Both the position numbers and the translations under genes were made by a program. A stretch of DNA of 64,000 nucleotides, from positions 1-64,000 of the forward strand of contig JASAND010030611.1 of the NCBI GenBank assembly GCA_030248195.1. Direction: 5' to 3'. Positions 32,188-41,183 of this stretch are shown piece by piece (position 1 is the stretch's first letter; every line of letters starts with the position of its first letter). The DNA comes from Trissonchulus latispiculum (Eukaryota > Nematoda > Enoplea > Enoplida > Ironidae). The notes beneath the pieces are model-generated. The model made no database searches. It was given only the letters and a program-made list of their open reading frames with translations, and was not told the DNA's origin.

Positions 32188-32200
32188 AATTTTGTTCTAG
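32188..32200 (+). promoter_or_regulatory. Splice acceptor 3, before the pseudokinase ORF
   Basis: A T-rich tract ending TTTTGTTCTAG at 32200. The kinase-like frame begins one base later (codons from 32202), the same phase as acceptors 1 and 2. A GTAATC four bases after the preceding stop (32134) could serve as a local donor. Confidence 0.6.
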
Positions 32201-32201
32201 G

Positions 32202-33260
32202 TTGCGAATATTGGATGAATATACTCCAAATCAAACTGAAACCCGAATTGAAGGACCATTTGAGGTACTACAATTGTCTCCTCATCAAATTTCTCATTAT
32301 CTTGCAGTTAAAAAGAGACTATTTGAAAGTAATTTGGAATCAGAAACAGGACAGACTTATGAATACCCATCTCTAATGATATCTAAACTGATACTCGCCC
32401 CTGCATTTTGGTACGATCAGCGTGGCGAACCAGTTCCTTCGCCAATTGATGAAAGTTTTGCACCAGTCTGTATGAAAACAGTTTTTACTTCAAATATTTT
32501 TGACGAAGTTCAGCGATTTGGGAAAATTTCAGAAATAACAGCGCGAGATTATTTTCGACAAATTATGGAAATTGTTGCATTTGCACATAACAGTGGTCTC
32601 TCTCTGGTTGACATAAAACTGAAGAATTTTTATGTTTATCCTCAACCAGAAGGGAAGGTTTTAATTAAGCATCGAACTTTCACAAATTATGCTATTTGCA
32701 CGCCTAAAGAGAATGACTGCGTAAGCGAAGAAAGGAAATTAAACGTTTGCGAACCTTACTCAGCACCTGAAATTTATAACGAACCAACTTTTCATTTAAA
32801 AAGTAGTGATATTTGGAGTTGTGGAGTGTTACTCTATACTATGCTCACCGGACGGTATCCTTTTTCAAGAAAAACCTCTCAAGAAACAAGTGAAAGAATT
32901 AAACGTGGCTTTTACGAATATTCTGAAAACGATTTAATTTCGAAAACCGGGAAATTTTTGATAGGGCAAATGTTGAGCTTAAAAGCTGTGAGTAGACCAA
33001 CTGCCAAGGAAGTTCTTTCTCATCCATTTTTGAGTGAGATACAAAGTGTTTCGAAATTGGAAGCACAACTGGCTACGGAATCTCGAGTGTTTGAAATTTG
33101 GTGTGATAATCAGGTATGGACTTCAAAAGTTTTAAGAAAAGTACCAACTGCAACAAGTGTTGGAGTCCAGACCGAAGGGGAAAGTTATTCTAGACCCCCC
33201 GTTCGTAAAAACTGGCGCAGTACAGCCAGAAAACTGGTTCGGCAATACCCTATTCATTGA
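32202..33260 (+). CDS. Tribbles-like pseudokinase
   Basis: 352 residues. The N-lobe is reduced and lacks a glycine-rich loop. The C-lobe reads as Tribbles: LSLVDIKLKNFYVY in place of the HRD catalytic loop, no DFG (HRTFTNYAIC at that place), CEPYSAPEIY for the APE segment, then SSDIWSCGVLLYTMLTGRYPF (from about residue 201), a basic helix IKRGFYEY, and an RPTAKEVLSHPF ending like the Tribbles R-x-TAxEIL-HPW block. Tribbles proteins are scaffolds that bring COP1 ubiquitin ligase to substrates and bind MEK1. The C-terminal tail lacks a clear DQxVP COP1 motif (a CDNQVW stretch is the nearest). This looks like a captured host gene, used either to redirect signalling or to compete with the host protein. 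It enters in phase from acceptor 3. Confidence 0.78.
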   Translation: MRILDEYTPNQTETRIEGPFEVLQLSPHQISHYLAVKKRLFESNLESETGQTYEYPSLMISKLILAPAFWYDQRGEPVPSPIDESFAPVCMKTVFTSNIFDEVQRFGKISEITARDYFRQIMEIVAFAHNSGLSLVDIKLKNFYVYPQPEGKVLIKHRTFTNYAICTPKENDCVSEERKLNVCEPYSAPEIYNEPTFHLKSSDIWSCGVLLYTMLTGRYPFSRKTSQETSERIKRGFYEYSENDLISKTGKFLIGQMLSLKAVSRPTAKEVLSHPFLSEIQSVSKLEAQLATESRVFEIWCDNQVWTSKVLRKVPTATSVGVQTEGESYSRPPVRKNWRSTARKLVRQYPIH

Positions 33261-33937
33261 CTTCATCTTCATTACACAAATATACAAGCTAAAATATGCA
33301 TAATATAATGTTTTGTATTGTAGTGTATTCAATCGATGTGCCCAGTGGTTTCCTGGTGACCCATACCAAGGCCCACTGTTATTGAAGTCTGAATCCCTGT
33401 AAATTATCATGAACTTTTGTGTGTGCTTTTGATTGTATTATTTGTAACATTTTGTACTTGTGTAACAACCCTATGTAATATTTATTTGGACAATTATGCA
33501 ACTTATATTTGGACAATTATACTTACTTATTTTATTTGGACACTCCTATATATTTGGACAATCATATTTATTTGGACATTTTTGAACAATTATTGACCAT
33601 ATATTTTGACTATTAAGTACTGTGCCATGTTTGCAGTGTTAGTATAGAATACTATATCTATTATTGTATTGTGTACCGCCTTTCAAGTCCTAGTATCAAG
33701 TACCAATATTTTTAAAAAAATTTTTTTTCCAAATTCGGAAACCAGTAGAGAAATTTTAATTTGTATCAAACAAAGTGTCAGTCTACCGTAATGATAATTT
33801 TTTACCTTCTTTCAATTTTACCCTTTTCTTATCCGGCTGGCTACTGTTTTGAAATCCCTTCGTCGGCGCTTACGGACTCGGCGCGCGGCCCTTCCTCATT
33901 TCGGAACGTTCCCCCCCACCTCCCCCAGCACTACGCT

Positions 33938-34216
33938 CTACGCGTCCTCAATCTTCTCTTCCTCTCTTTGCAAATATTCCAGAGTCTCTCTCAAATTTCC
34001 CAGTGTATTCAAAAGGCGCTTTAGAGACTCTTTCGCGATTTCCTCATCTAACGGAAAAAAGTTCTGCGTAAAATCAAAAATTCTTAGTGACACTAGACAG
34101 CGCCACGTCCCGACAACATTCCAGGTCCCGCCATGCCCGGATCGCACCGGCTGCACTATAGCACGGTCGCTATAGCTTCGGCAAGGTCCTCTCGGATCAA
34201 TTGGATGTTTATCCAT
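33938..34216 (-). CDS. Antisense ORF B with C-terminal coiled coil
   Basis: 92 residues on the minus strand. An acceptor-like TTTGGTTTAG lies nine bases before its ATG, and those nine bases are also open in frame. The C-terminal 40 residues are a Leu/Glu/Lys heptad pattern (EEIAKESLKRLLNTLGNL, then LEYLQREEEKIED), typical of a coiled coil. I recognise no family. It may be the second exon of a minus-strand unit starting with ORF A, but no phase-compatible donor was found near the end of ORF A. Confidence 0.4.
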   Translation of the reverse strand: MDKHPIDPRGPCRSYSDRAIVQPVRSGHGGTWNVVGTWRCLVSLRIFDFTQNFFPLDEEIAKESLKRLLNTLGNLRETLEYLQREEEKIEDA

Positions 34217-34329
34217 TCCGAACAGCTAAACCAAACACAAAAATAAAAGGACAAATGTTGCTTCGCCTAAGACTAGAAGCGCACAGCAAAAAAAACGAAA
34301 CTAAACTACGGACTGCGCTGCGGACTCGC

Positions 34330-34674
34330 CTAGGCGTGCGGAGGATTGCGCCCCTCCAGCTCAAGCCACTTGAGTCTATACTCAAGACGGCTCCAGGTTG
34401 CGTTCAAATTTGCGCGCCCTGCTTGAGCATGCGGCGAATTGATACCCCTGGTATCAACCGTCTCCATCAACCCGCGCACTTCCCCCTCCATTGCAGTTAG
34501 GGCGGATAGCGCGGCCCTAACGGAAGATAGCTGCGGCCGATTAATCTTTTTGCCCCCGGTCTCAGTAGGATCCGATGGCTCATCCCCACAACCTCTGCCT
34601 GCAGCAGCTCCACCCCCTCCAGCGCCTTGCCCAAGCGCCTCCCCAATCTGTTGGATTAACCAGGCGTTCGCCAT
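34330..34674 (-). CDS. Antisense ORF A, helical, unknown
   Basis: 114 residues on the minus strand. On that strand the sequence TTTTTGTTTTTAG lies just before the ATG, a good intron or trans-splice acceptor. A Gly/Ala-rich linker (about residues 16-35) separates a short N-terminal helix from a predicted helical region (LSSVRAALSALTAMEGEVRGL; ATWSRLEYRLKWLELEG). No family recognised. Its GC content is well above its surroundings, which by itself can create ORFs. An antisense gene near the 3' LTR would parallel antisense ORFs of some retroviruses, but that is inference. Confidence 0.4.
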   Translation of the reverse strand: MANAWLIQQIGEALGQGAGGGGAAAGRGCGDEPSDPTETGGKKINRPQLSSVRAALSALTAMEGEVRGLMETVDTRGINSPHAQAGRANLNATWSRLEYRLKWLELEGRNPPHA

Positions 34675-37617
34675 AACTCACCAGAATCTAAAAACAAAAA
34701 TTGACTAATTCCAGTAAATATAAGCTTTTAATGTAATTTTCTTTCTACTTTAATTTTTATTTTTAAATTATTTATATGAATTCTTTTGGCAAAAGTAAAG
34801 TAACCCTGTCTATCAGCAGATTTGAGTAAATGACATCGGCTATTTATCAAATTAAAATTAAGATACTGTAAGGGAAATCATAGTTTCCTTCAATTCAAAC
34901 AGTATTGATTTCAAATAACTTTTAAATCTAAATTTATTTCCTTTCAATTGTTTGATAGTACACCCGTTAATTTTCTGCTAAAGTCATACCTTAGACTGCG
35001 AAGAAGCAGAATCGAAGAAATGTAGTTAACTTTAGCTAAAACAATAAAAATTTAGAATTTAGAAAAGTTCTAGACAATAACTTTGCTTCTACCTCCTATT
35101 TATTAGGTAATAGAAACTTTTCAGAACTTTGTTGTGTTTAACAATAAAATTACGGAGCAATAATCCAGTTTTTATGTTTAAATGTTTGGCAATAAACATT
35201 CACGTTTTTAGTATATTTCGAAATCCATATTATGTATATCGTCTCTCTTTTAATTAGGACCCTTTCGAAAGTTTCTTTATAATAAATTTATAGCATATAA
35301 CAATACCCCCTTTATTTTCTTTAAAACGTTTTCGTCTTTTAGTCTTCCAGTCTTTTAGCCTACTAGTAAAGGACAGTCAAGTGGTTACTCTTTGTTCTTA
35401 AATAGTGTATGTCCTAAGTTAATCTATGATGAAATTCATGTGCACTTACGTCTTTAATTTTATTCAACAGAACCGCCCCTCTCTGACACAATTTTCACTG
35501 GAAAACCTTTCTCAAAACCTAGGGTAAAGGCAAAACAATATCCTAGTTCTTTGATTATACTCACCTAGCAACACTTAAGGTTCATTTAGAACTAATATTT
35601 TAGATTCGATATCTTTTATATTCCACTTAAATCAGTAGCTTTGAAGATGAAGAATTCCCACTTTCTTTCCCCACTCTGACTAAAGGTCCATTGCCTTTGG
35701 ACCCACTGTAAATTCTGATTTAAATCTTTGCGTTGTATGCATAGTATTCTTCAATATTTATTCAAAAATCCAACCCAGTTCTTCATTACACATGGTCTTG
35801 CCGACCCTCTATTAGACACCGTGTGTACCCATAATTACTCTCTTTTTATGCACATAAACCCAGATGAAAATCGGACATATATACCTAAAGGTTAAATTAA
35901 CGCGTAATAACTCTAAACATTCGCAGTGCAAATTTCCACTTGCAAAGTCTAGTTGAAATTTCGAGGGTTTAGTTCAAGACTTAACGAAAGGAAAAGAAAA
36001 GGGGGGAGGAGAATTTAAATCCACAAGTTTTAGTGTCATAAAGAAACAGAAATCTGAAGCTCTACGAAGTAAAGAAAAGAATTCGGCACTTTCAAGCCCA
36101 TTCTCTTTAGGCTATCTACCCGTTCTCCCAAACTATATAAACCCTCCCCGTACCTTCGGTCCATTTCCTTTTGAGCCAACTATATACATATAGTGCAGTA
36201 AGTTTTGAATTTAAACTTCTACAGGAGAATATGTATATAGGCTTCCTTGTTTTATTAGGTGTCGTGTACAACCCAAGAGTTAACTTCGAAAGCTTCGTGC
36301 ATTTTAACGGTATATACTTCCATTTTATTACCACTCAAAGTTAGGAATTTCATACTTTCCTTTTAATAATATTTTCTCAGATTATTCGGCATAATTTCAC
36401 GCCAGAAAAAGGTTTTCAAGTTTTATTAACAAAACTCAAACGTTTATTTTAATCGCTAAGAGCTTCAATTGAAAAGTGTTCGAATAATATTTATGCTCGA
36501 AACATGTCTTGGGTAAACGTTTCCACGATATGCAGACTAATAAACAAAGTATACCGTAACCATGGCCGCCCACAGACCCAAAGGGTACATTTTTGAAAGG
36601 CCAAAAGTATTACTCCTTGATCCGGATTTAACCGCTGATTTAATCCTATTTATCTTGATACTGTCAATCAATACTGAACGAAAAGCGGTTCAGGGTATAA
36701 TCAACCACAACGTGTATAAAAAATTGCAGCAACTCAGCTAAACTTAGTTAGCCCTAAAGTCAGTTTGTAGTTTGTTAAGTTGCAAACCAGGCAAAGGTAA
36801 ATCGCGTCTTTCCTCTAAGATCGAGACTGGTAAAATAACAAAACAGAAGCCGATTTCTGGGACCCAACAGTTGCAAAACGCCAGTTGGTGTTCTCATTAG
36901 GGACCCTCGTGCCGTATTTGCGTCAGCAAAAGAAATTCTCCTGTTACCACTGTTCTTTCACCAATCCTGGGTCCAGACTTTAACTCTTTGATGTTACCGC
37001 TAAGAAGGGAATCCTAAATTTTCGTTCTCAAATACAGGAAAATTATAGCAACCTGACAAAGACTGTTTGTAGATTCTGGTACGATACGAAGAGCTGTAAT
37101 TCACTTGGGCTATCCATATATTTGAAGGTTATTCACAAAAAAAAATTTCTTTTCCATTATTAAATTGTGGTGCCCCCCTTCTTCAAAATTGGCAACAGAA
37201 ACACTTGTCAAATATCTCGTTTATCTTTAGCTAATTACGCTTCTTTCCCTGTCATCAACACCCAAAAAGCAATTTGTAGCAACACTCAATTACTTCGCGA
37301 ATTGGGGCTTCTTTATCTTGCATTGTTTAATGCAATTCTCGTATATAGTGTAAAAGAATGCACTCCAGCAGAACATATCAATAGGTGTTCCAACAATAGG
37401 TTATATACTTTATTGACTTAGGCTTTCCTGCTTAAATAAATTCTAGCAGCATAGGCTGTGACTATATCCACACATACGTCGCTATACCACATATATACGC
37501 TCTTTAAATATTGACTACGTACCTACGCTACACAGCCTCGTATACGTCTATTGCACACCCCTTACAACTGCTCCGTAGCAGTTAGATACATAGAGGTTGT
37601 TAACCCTGCTTTCTAAC

Positions 37618-37686
37618 AGGCGAGGTAGCTTAGTGGTAGGTCTCTCGCTTCTGGGCCGCCCGCCAACGGATCGAATCTCTGTAGAA
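37618..37686 (+). tRNA. tRNA-like sequence inside the retroelement
   Basis: A-box match TAGCTTAGTGG (consensus TRGCNNAGYNGG) at about 37627, and a B-box-like GGATCGAATCTC at about 37669. The acceptor arms do not pair convincingly, so a tRNA pseudogene or SINE head is more likely than a working tRNA. It lies about 70 bases upstream of the 3' LTR. Confidence 0.4.
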
Positions 37687-37738
37687 ATTTAAATTTTTTA
37701 TACATTTCCTGAAATTCAAAACAGGAATTTTGACTTTT

Positions 37739-37753
37739 TGAAGGGGTAGGTGA
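37739..37753 (+). promoter_or_regulatory. Polypurine tract
   Basis: GAAGGGGTAGGTGA, purine-rich apart from two T residues, directly abuts the TG of the 3' LTR. This is the expected primer for plus-strand DNA synthesis. Confidence 0.75.
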
Positions 37754-38453
37754 TGTGACAGATTGAAAATTACCCATTAGAATTTGTCCCCATTAAAATC
37801 AAATCACAAATATTATTTAATTAAAAATATAAATACAAAAGTACCCTTCTCCTTACCAATTAATATCACTAGCTAAATACGTACCTACCTATGTATCACC
37901 TAGTTGCGCAACTAGCTACCGTAATCCCTAAGCAATCATTTCTATTATTCATCTTCAATTTCATTAGTTAACCCAACAACCAATAAAGTTAAAGATATTT
38001 TAAGTAACTTTAAGTAATTCCTAGAATTATACGGTAGACTGAGACTTTGAGTAATGTTTTCAACAATTTTTCACTTTTTCCATTTCCTTTTGCAAATTGC
38101 CTCGAGAATCATTAACGCCAAATGTTGTGAGTCAAGTTTCTAAATTCAGTTACCAACAAAGGTGCCGCCCCATATAAGAACTAGAAAACTAAATTACTTG
38201 GAACTTTTTGACTTTCCAAAGGAACAACTGGCCCTACAAAAACACTAATGACCTTACTAATGGAAGGCGGAGTTAGCTTAGTATATAAGTTGGTGTTGTG
38301 TATCTGCAGTGCTCTGGTTGCTATTCAACTGTTATTCGTAACTGCCGTGACTTTAATAAACGCCTGGACAACGATCTTGTTGCTAAGTGGCAGGCCCTTT
38401 GATTTTCACTAAGCACGCTTCCATCACACCTATTGGATCCTAGACCTGCCACA
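37754..38453 (+). repeat. 3' LTR of the retroelement
   Basis: 700 bp. The first 562 bases are identical to the 5' LTR. The remaining ~138 carry about a dozen substitutions and one 1-base indel (GGATCCTAG against GGACCTAG). TATA box at 38281-38289 and AATAAA near 38354-38359. Confidence 0.93.
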
Positions 38454-38527
38454 TACCGATAAATGCGAAAATATTTAAGTTTGAACCTCTAAGCTTATAT
38501 AATATTTGTGTTATTAACTTCATCGGC

Positions 38528-39652
38528 TTCTGTAAATTTTGTGGGGAGGAACTAACTTAATGGCTCTTTTACGCTTGATTAGTCTTTAAGTGGAACCCAA
38601 CAGCAGTGGCGCACATAGAAAATTTTTTCAGGGGGGGCGGACCTCAAAAAAATTGGGGGGTCTGGGCTCTGGGGGTCGAGGCCCACCAGAAATTGAAAAA
38701 TTTTTGAAAATAAGGTTGAAAATGGAAAAATAAGCATAAATTAAGGAAAAGTCTAAAAAATTTCGCGCCGAAGGCGCGAAAATTTTTGAAATTTTATGTC
38801 CGCGCTACGCGCGGACAATAAAATTTTTCCTTTACGTCTGGTTTCGGGGGGGGGGCCCCCCCCCCCACTAAATGCGCCCCTGCCCAACAGGGCAGGTTGA
38901 ACACTGACTGCAGAACGAAAAGGGGAGAGGTCACTTAATGATATTTGCATTTCTCTCCCCACAAATTTTACATCTTTAATATTATATACGCGTTTAGTTT
39001 TTTAAACTAAAAAACGGCATAATTGTCAGTCCCTCTCATAAAACTCAAGCTTAGAAATTAAATGAAAGAATAAGAAAAAAATAAAAGAAGTAAATTTAAG
39101 CGCGAACAAGAAATCAGTTTTTCACGGCAGACTTGATTCTCGTAAGTGTGGAAATATTAAGGTATATCTATTAATTTTGTCGCAATGTTGTGGATCCAAC
39201 TGTTTGAAATTAGTTAATGTTTAAAACATGCATTAACATAGGGTCGGGTCCTGAGGGGTTTGTCCGCAGAAAATTTTGAGGGGGCTTGTACCTTAAACAA
39301 CAATTTTTAGGGGGGCTTGTACCTCAAGAATAAATTTGTAAAATTTTTCAAAAAATTAACGCAAATTTTATTAAAATTTGCAATTTTTTATCAAAATTTT
39401 AATTCAGCTTTAAACATCGAGTGGAACTTCTCTTCTTACTTTTTTCAGATTCTTAATTTGCTAGACTCCTAATAAAGGATATAAATTTTATGGGGAGAGA
39501 AATGCAAAAGTCATTAAGAAGTGACCTCTCTCTCCTTTTCGTTCTGCAGTCAGTGTTCAACCTGCCCGGTTGGGTGCCACTTGAAGACTAACCAAACGTA
39601 AAAAGAGTCATGAAGTCAGTTCCTCCCCACAAATTTTACAGAAAACTCTTTA
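38528..39652. mobile_element. Inverted-repeat element interrupted by a MITE
   Basis: The left arm (38528-38603 plus 38883-38973) is the reverse complement of the right arm (about 39480-39652). Shared words include TTGTGGGGAGGAACT and GAACACTGACTGCAGAACG. A 279-bp insertion splits the left arm only. The element begins about 75 bp after the 3' LTR. Confidence 0.8.
38604..38882. mobile_element. hAT-like MITE with 8-bp target duplication
   Basis: The ends CAGTGGCGCA and TGCGCCCCTG are inverted repeats (9 of 10). CCCAACAG occurs on both sides (38596-38603 and 38883-38890). The other arm of the host inverted repeat gives the empty site, with this octamer-like sequence once (ACCCAACCG). An 8-bp duplication and CAG-type ends fit the hAT superfamily. 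The interior is G/C runs and GCGCGAAAATTTT-type hairpins without coding capacity. Confidence 0.85.
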
Positions 39653-41183
39653 ATTTTTTGAATCACGTCTACTTGGTGGTCACCAAAATAGGTGCATGTT
39701 TCTGTAAAATCTTTTCCAAATTTTGACGTTTTTACATGTAAAACTTAAAAAATGGCTGGATAATTTTAGATGTTTTGACGCTAAAATCAAAGTCTAAGCT
39801 TACGAAATTCGGCAGTCAGAAAATAATTTGAAAGGTTAGTGTAAACCTGATTGTGGTAGAGGTTGGAATAGCTGGGGGTTTTGTTTCATGCATGGGTGCA
39901 GCCAGCTAAGGGGGGGGGTCCACCATGAAAAATTTTATGGTACCGGAATTTGCTCATTTTCACACAAAATTTTGTCACATATGTCCTGCATATCGAGTTT
40001 CAATTTCGAGTAGTTTCGTTCAGTACTTAACGAGTAACCTGCTATTAATTGCATGCAATTTGAAAACAAGTGAAAACGGCGGTGTCGGAGCAAAAAAAGG
40101 CACTTTACACCTGAACTTCCTTGAGAATAGAGCTTCATTCGGTTGTATGTTTGTTATCTGAGGCAAACAAAGAAGTTAGGGTAGCTTTTAATGGGAAAAA
40201 CTTTTCTTTAGTACTTTATTTAGTGATTTTAGGGAGTAGCACCGGCGCTGGAAAGCCTTGAAAACGAAAATCAGTTAACGGCCGATAACTTGAATTTAGT
40301 ACATTTGCGGGCAATGGTCCAAGAAGAAAAAATGTTCAGGACAATGAGAGCTTTCGATTGATATCAAATTTAACATATTTAGAAAAATTTGAAAAATCGC
40401 TATTTTTGAGATTATGGTTATCAGACCCCCATATTTAACCCCAGCGACCAACTGGGTGCACTAACCTGCACCATTTGTGCCCAAACTTGACCTAAAGTCA
40501 TCAATAATGGTGCGCAAATAGATAGTCTAACATTTTATAGGTCTGTGTTGCCATAGCTCTATGTTATTTGCCAAAAAACGGGAATTTTCAAAATTTTGCT
40601 AAAAATTGAGATTTCTGCGCCAGAGAAATCTCGAAATCGGACAGAGCTAACCAGGATCAATTGGTATCGTTCGAAATGTCTTGTCATAAGCTGTGATCTG
40701 TAGGAAGTAGAATTTTTAATTAGGCCTTACAGCTTTCAGAATATTTCATCAAAGTTGCTGACCCCCAATTCCAACGTTGCAAAACAGTCAAATTTGGCTG
40801 TTCGCAAACTTAAAAAATTAATTAAAAATTTTTGAAGGCCTAAATTAAAATTCTGCTTCCTACAAATCACCCTTCTAGATCGTATTTATGATATAAGATG
40901 GTCGTTGAAGTGCTCCGTTTTGTCGTTGGCGAGATTTCTCTGGCGCACGGAAAAAATCACCACTTTTTCCGTTTCCTATGTTTAACACATATATACTGAC
41001 GTCAACTTTGAGGTGAAATTACTCGCTAACCGTAAGAGATCCGACCTTCATTTCAAAAACTCGTTAAAATATACCAATCCGACAACAAAATATGTGAAAA
41101 TGAGCAAATTCGGAGATGGTCGAAAATCGGCCAAAAATGGACCCCCCCCCCCCTTAAGTTTGCTTTGTCGTCTATTTTTTCAG
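39653..41183. other. Intron-like or intergenic stretch
   Basis: No exon recognised before the acceptor at 41183. A partial MITE-like end (GGGTGCAGCCAGC) lies near 39895. An inverted pair around GAGATTTCTGCGCCAGAGAAATCTC (about 40608-40632) and GCGAGATTTCTCTGGCGC (about 40930-40947) marks another small repeat. The right part is probably intron of the doublecortin-domain gene. Confidence 0.4.

Larger units (their letters stand above)
33261..37753. other. 3' internal region of the retroelement, mostly non-coding on +
   Basis: 4.5 kb between the pseudokinase stop and the 3' LTR. The + strand shows no convincing ORF. A GC-richer segment at about 33850-34680 carries two minus-strand ORFs. From 34700 to 37600 the sequence is AT-rich with no structure I can name. 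A tRNA-like sequence (37618-37686) and the polypurine tract close the region. Confidence 0.6.
20282..38453 (+). mobile_element. 18.2-kb LTR retroelement (Ty3/Gypsy-type pol) with Env-like and accessory genes
   Basis: Two LTRs of about 700 bp (20282-20980 and 37754-38453), each TG...CA, frame 16.8 kb of internal DNA. A tRNA-iMet-type PBS follows the 5' LTR and a purine tract precedes the 3' LTR. The pol order protease-RT-RNase H-integrase is that of Ty3/Gypsy elements and retroviruses. Unusual are the Env-like region between nucleocapsid and protease, and about 4 kb of accessory ORFs after integrase. The Pol frame is open for 2125 codons and most accessory ORFs are intact, so the copy is recent or was recently under constraint. 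Two lesions or recoding points are visible, at 22731-22735 and 30532-30534. I saw no flanking target-site duplication. Confidence 0.93.

Noticed and set aside
20277..38458. Target-site duplication of the retroelement
   Set aside because: GGAAG before the 5' LTR and TACCG after the 3' LTR do not match in any 4-6 bp register.
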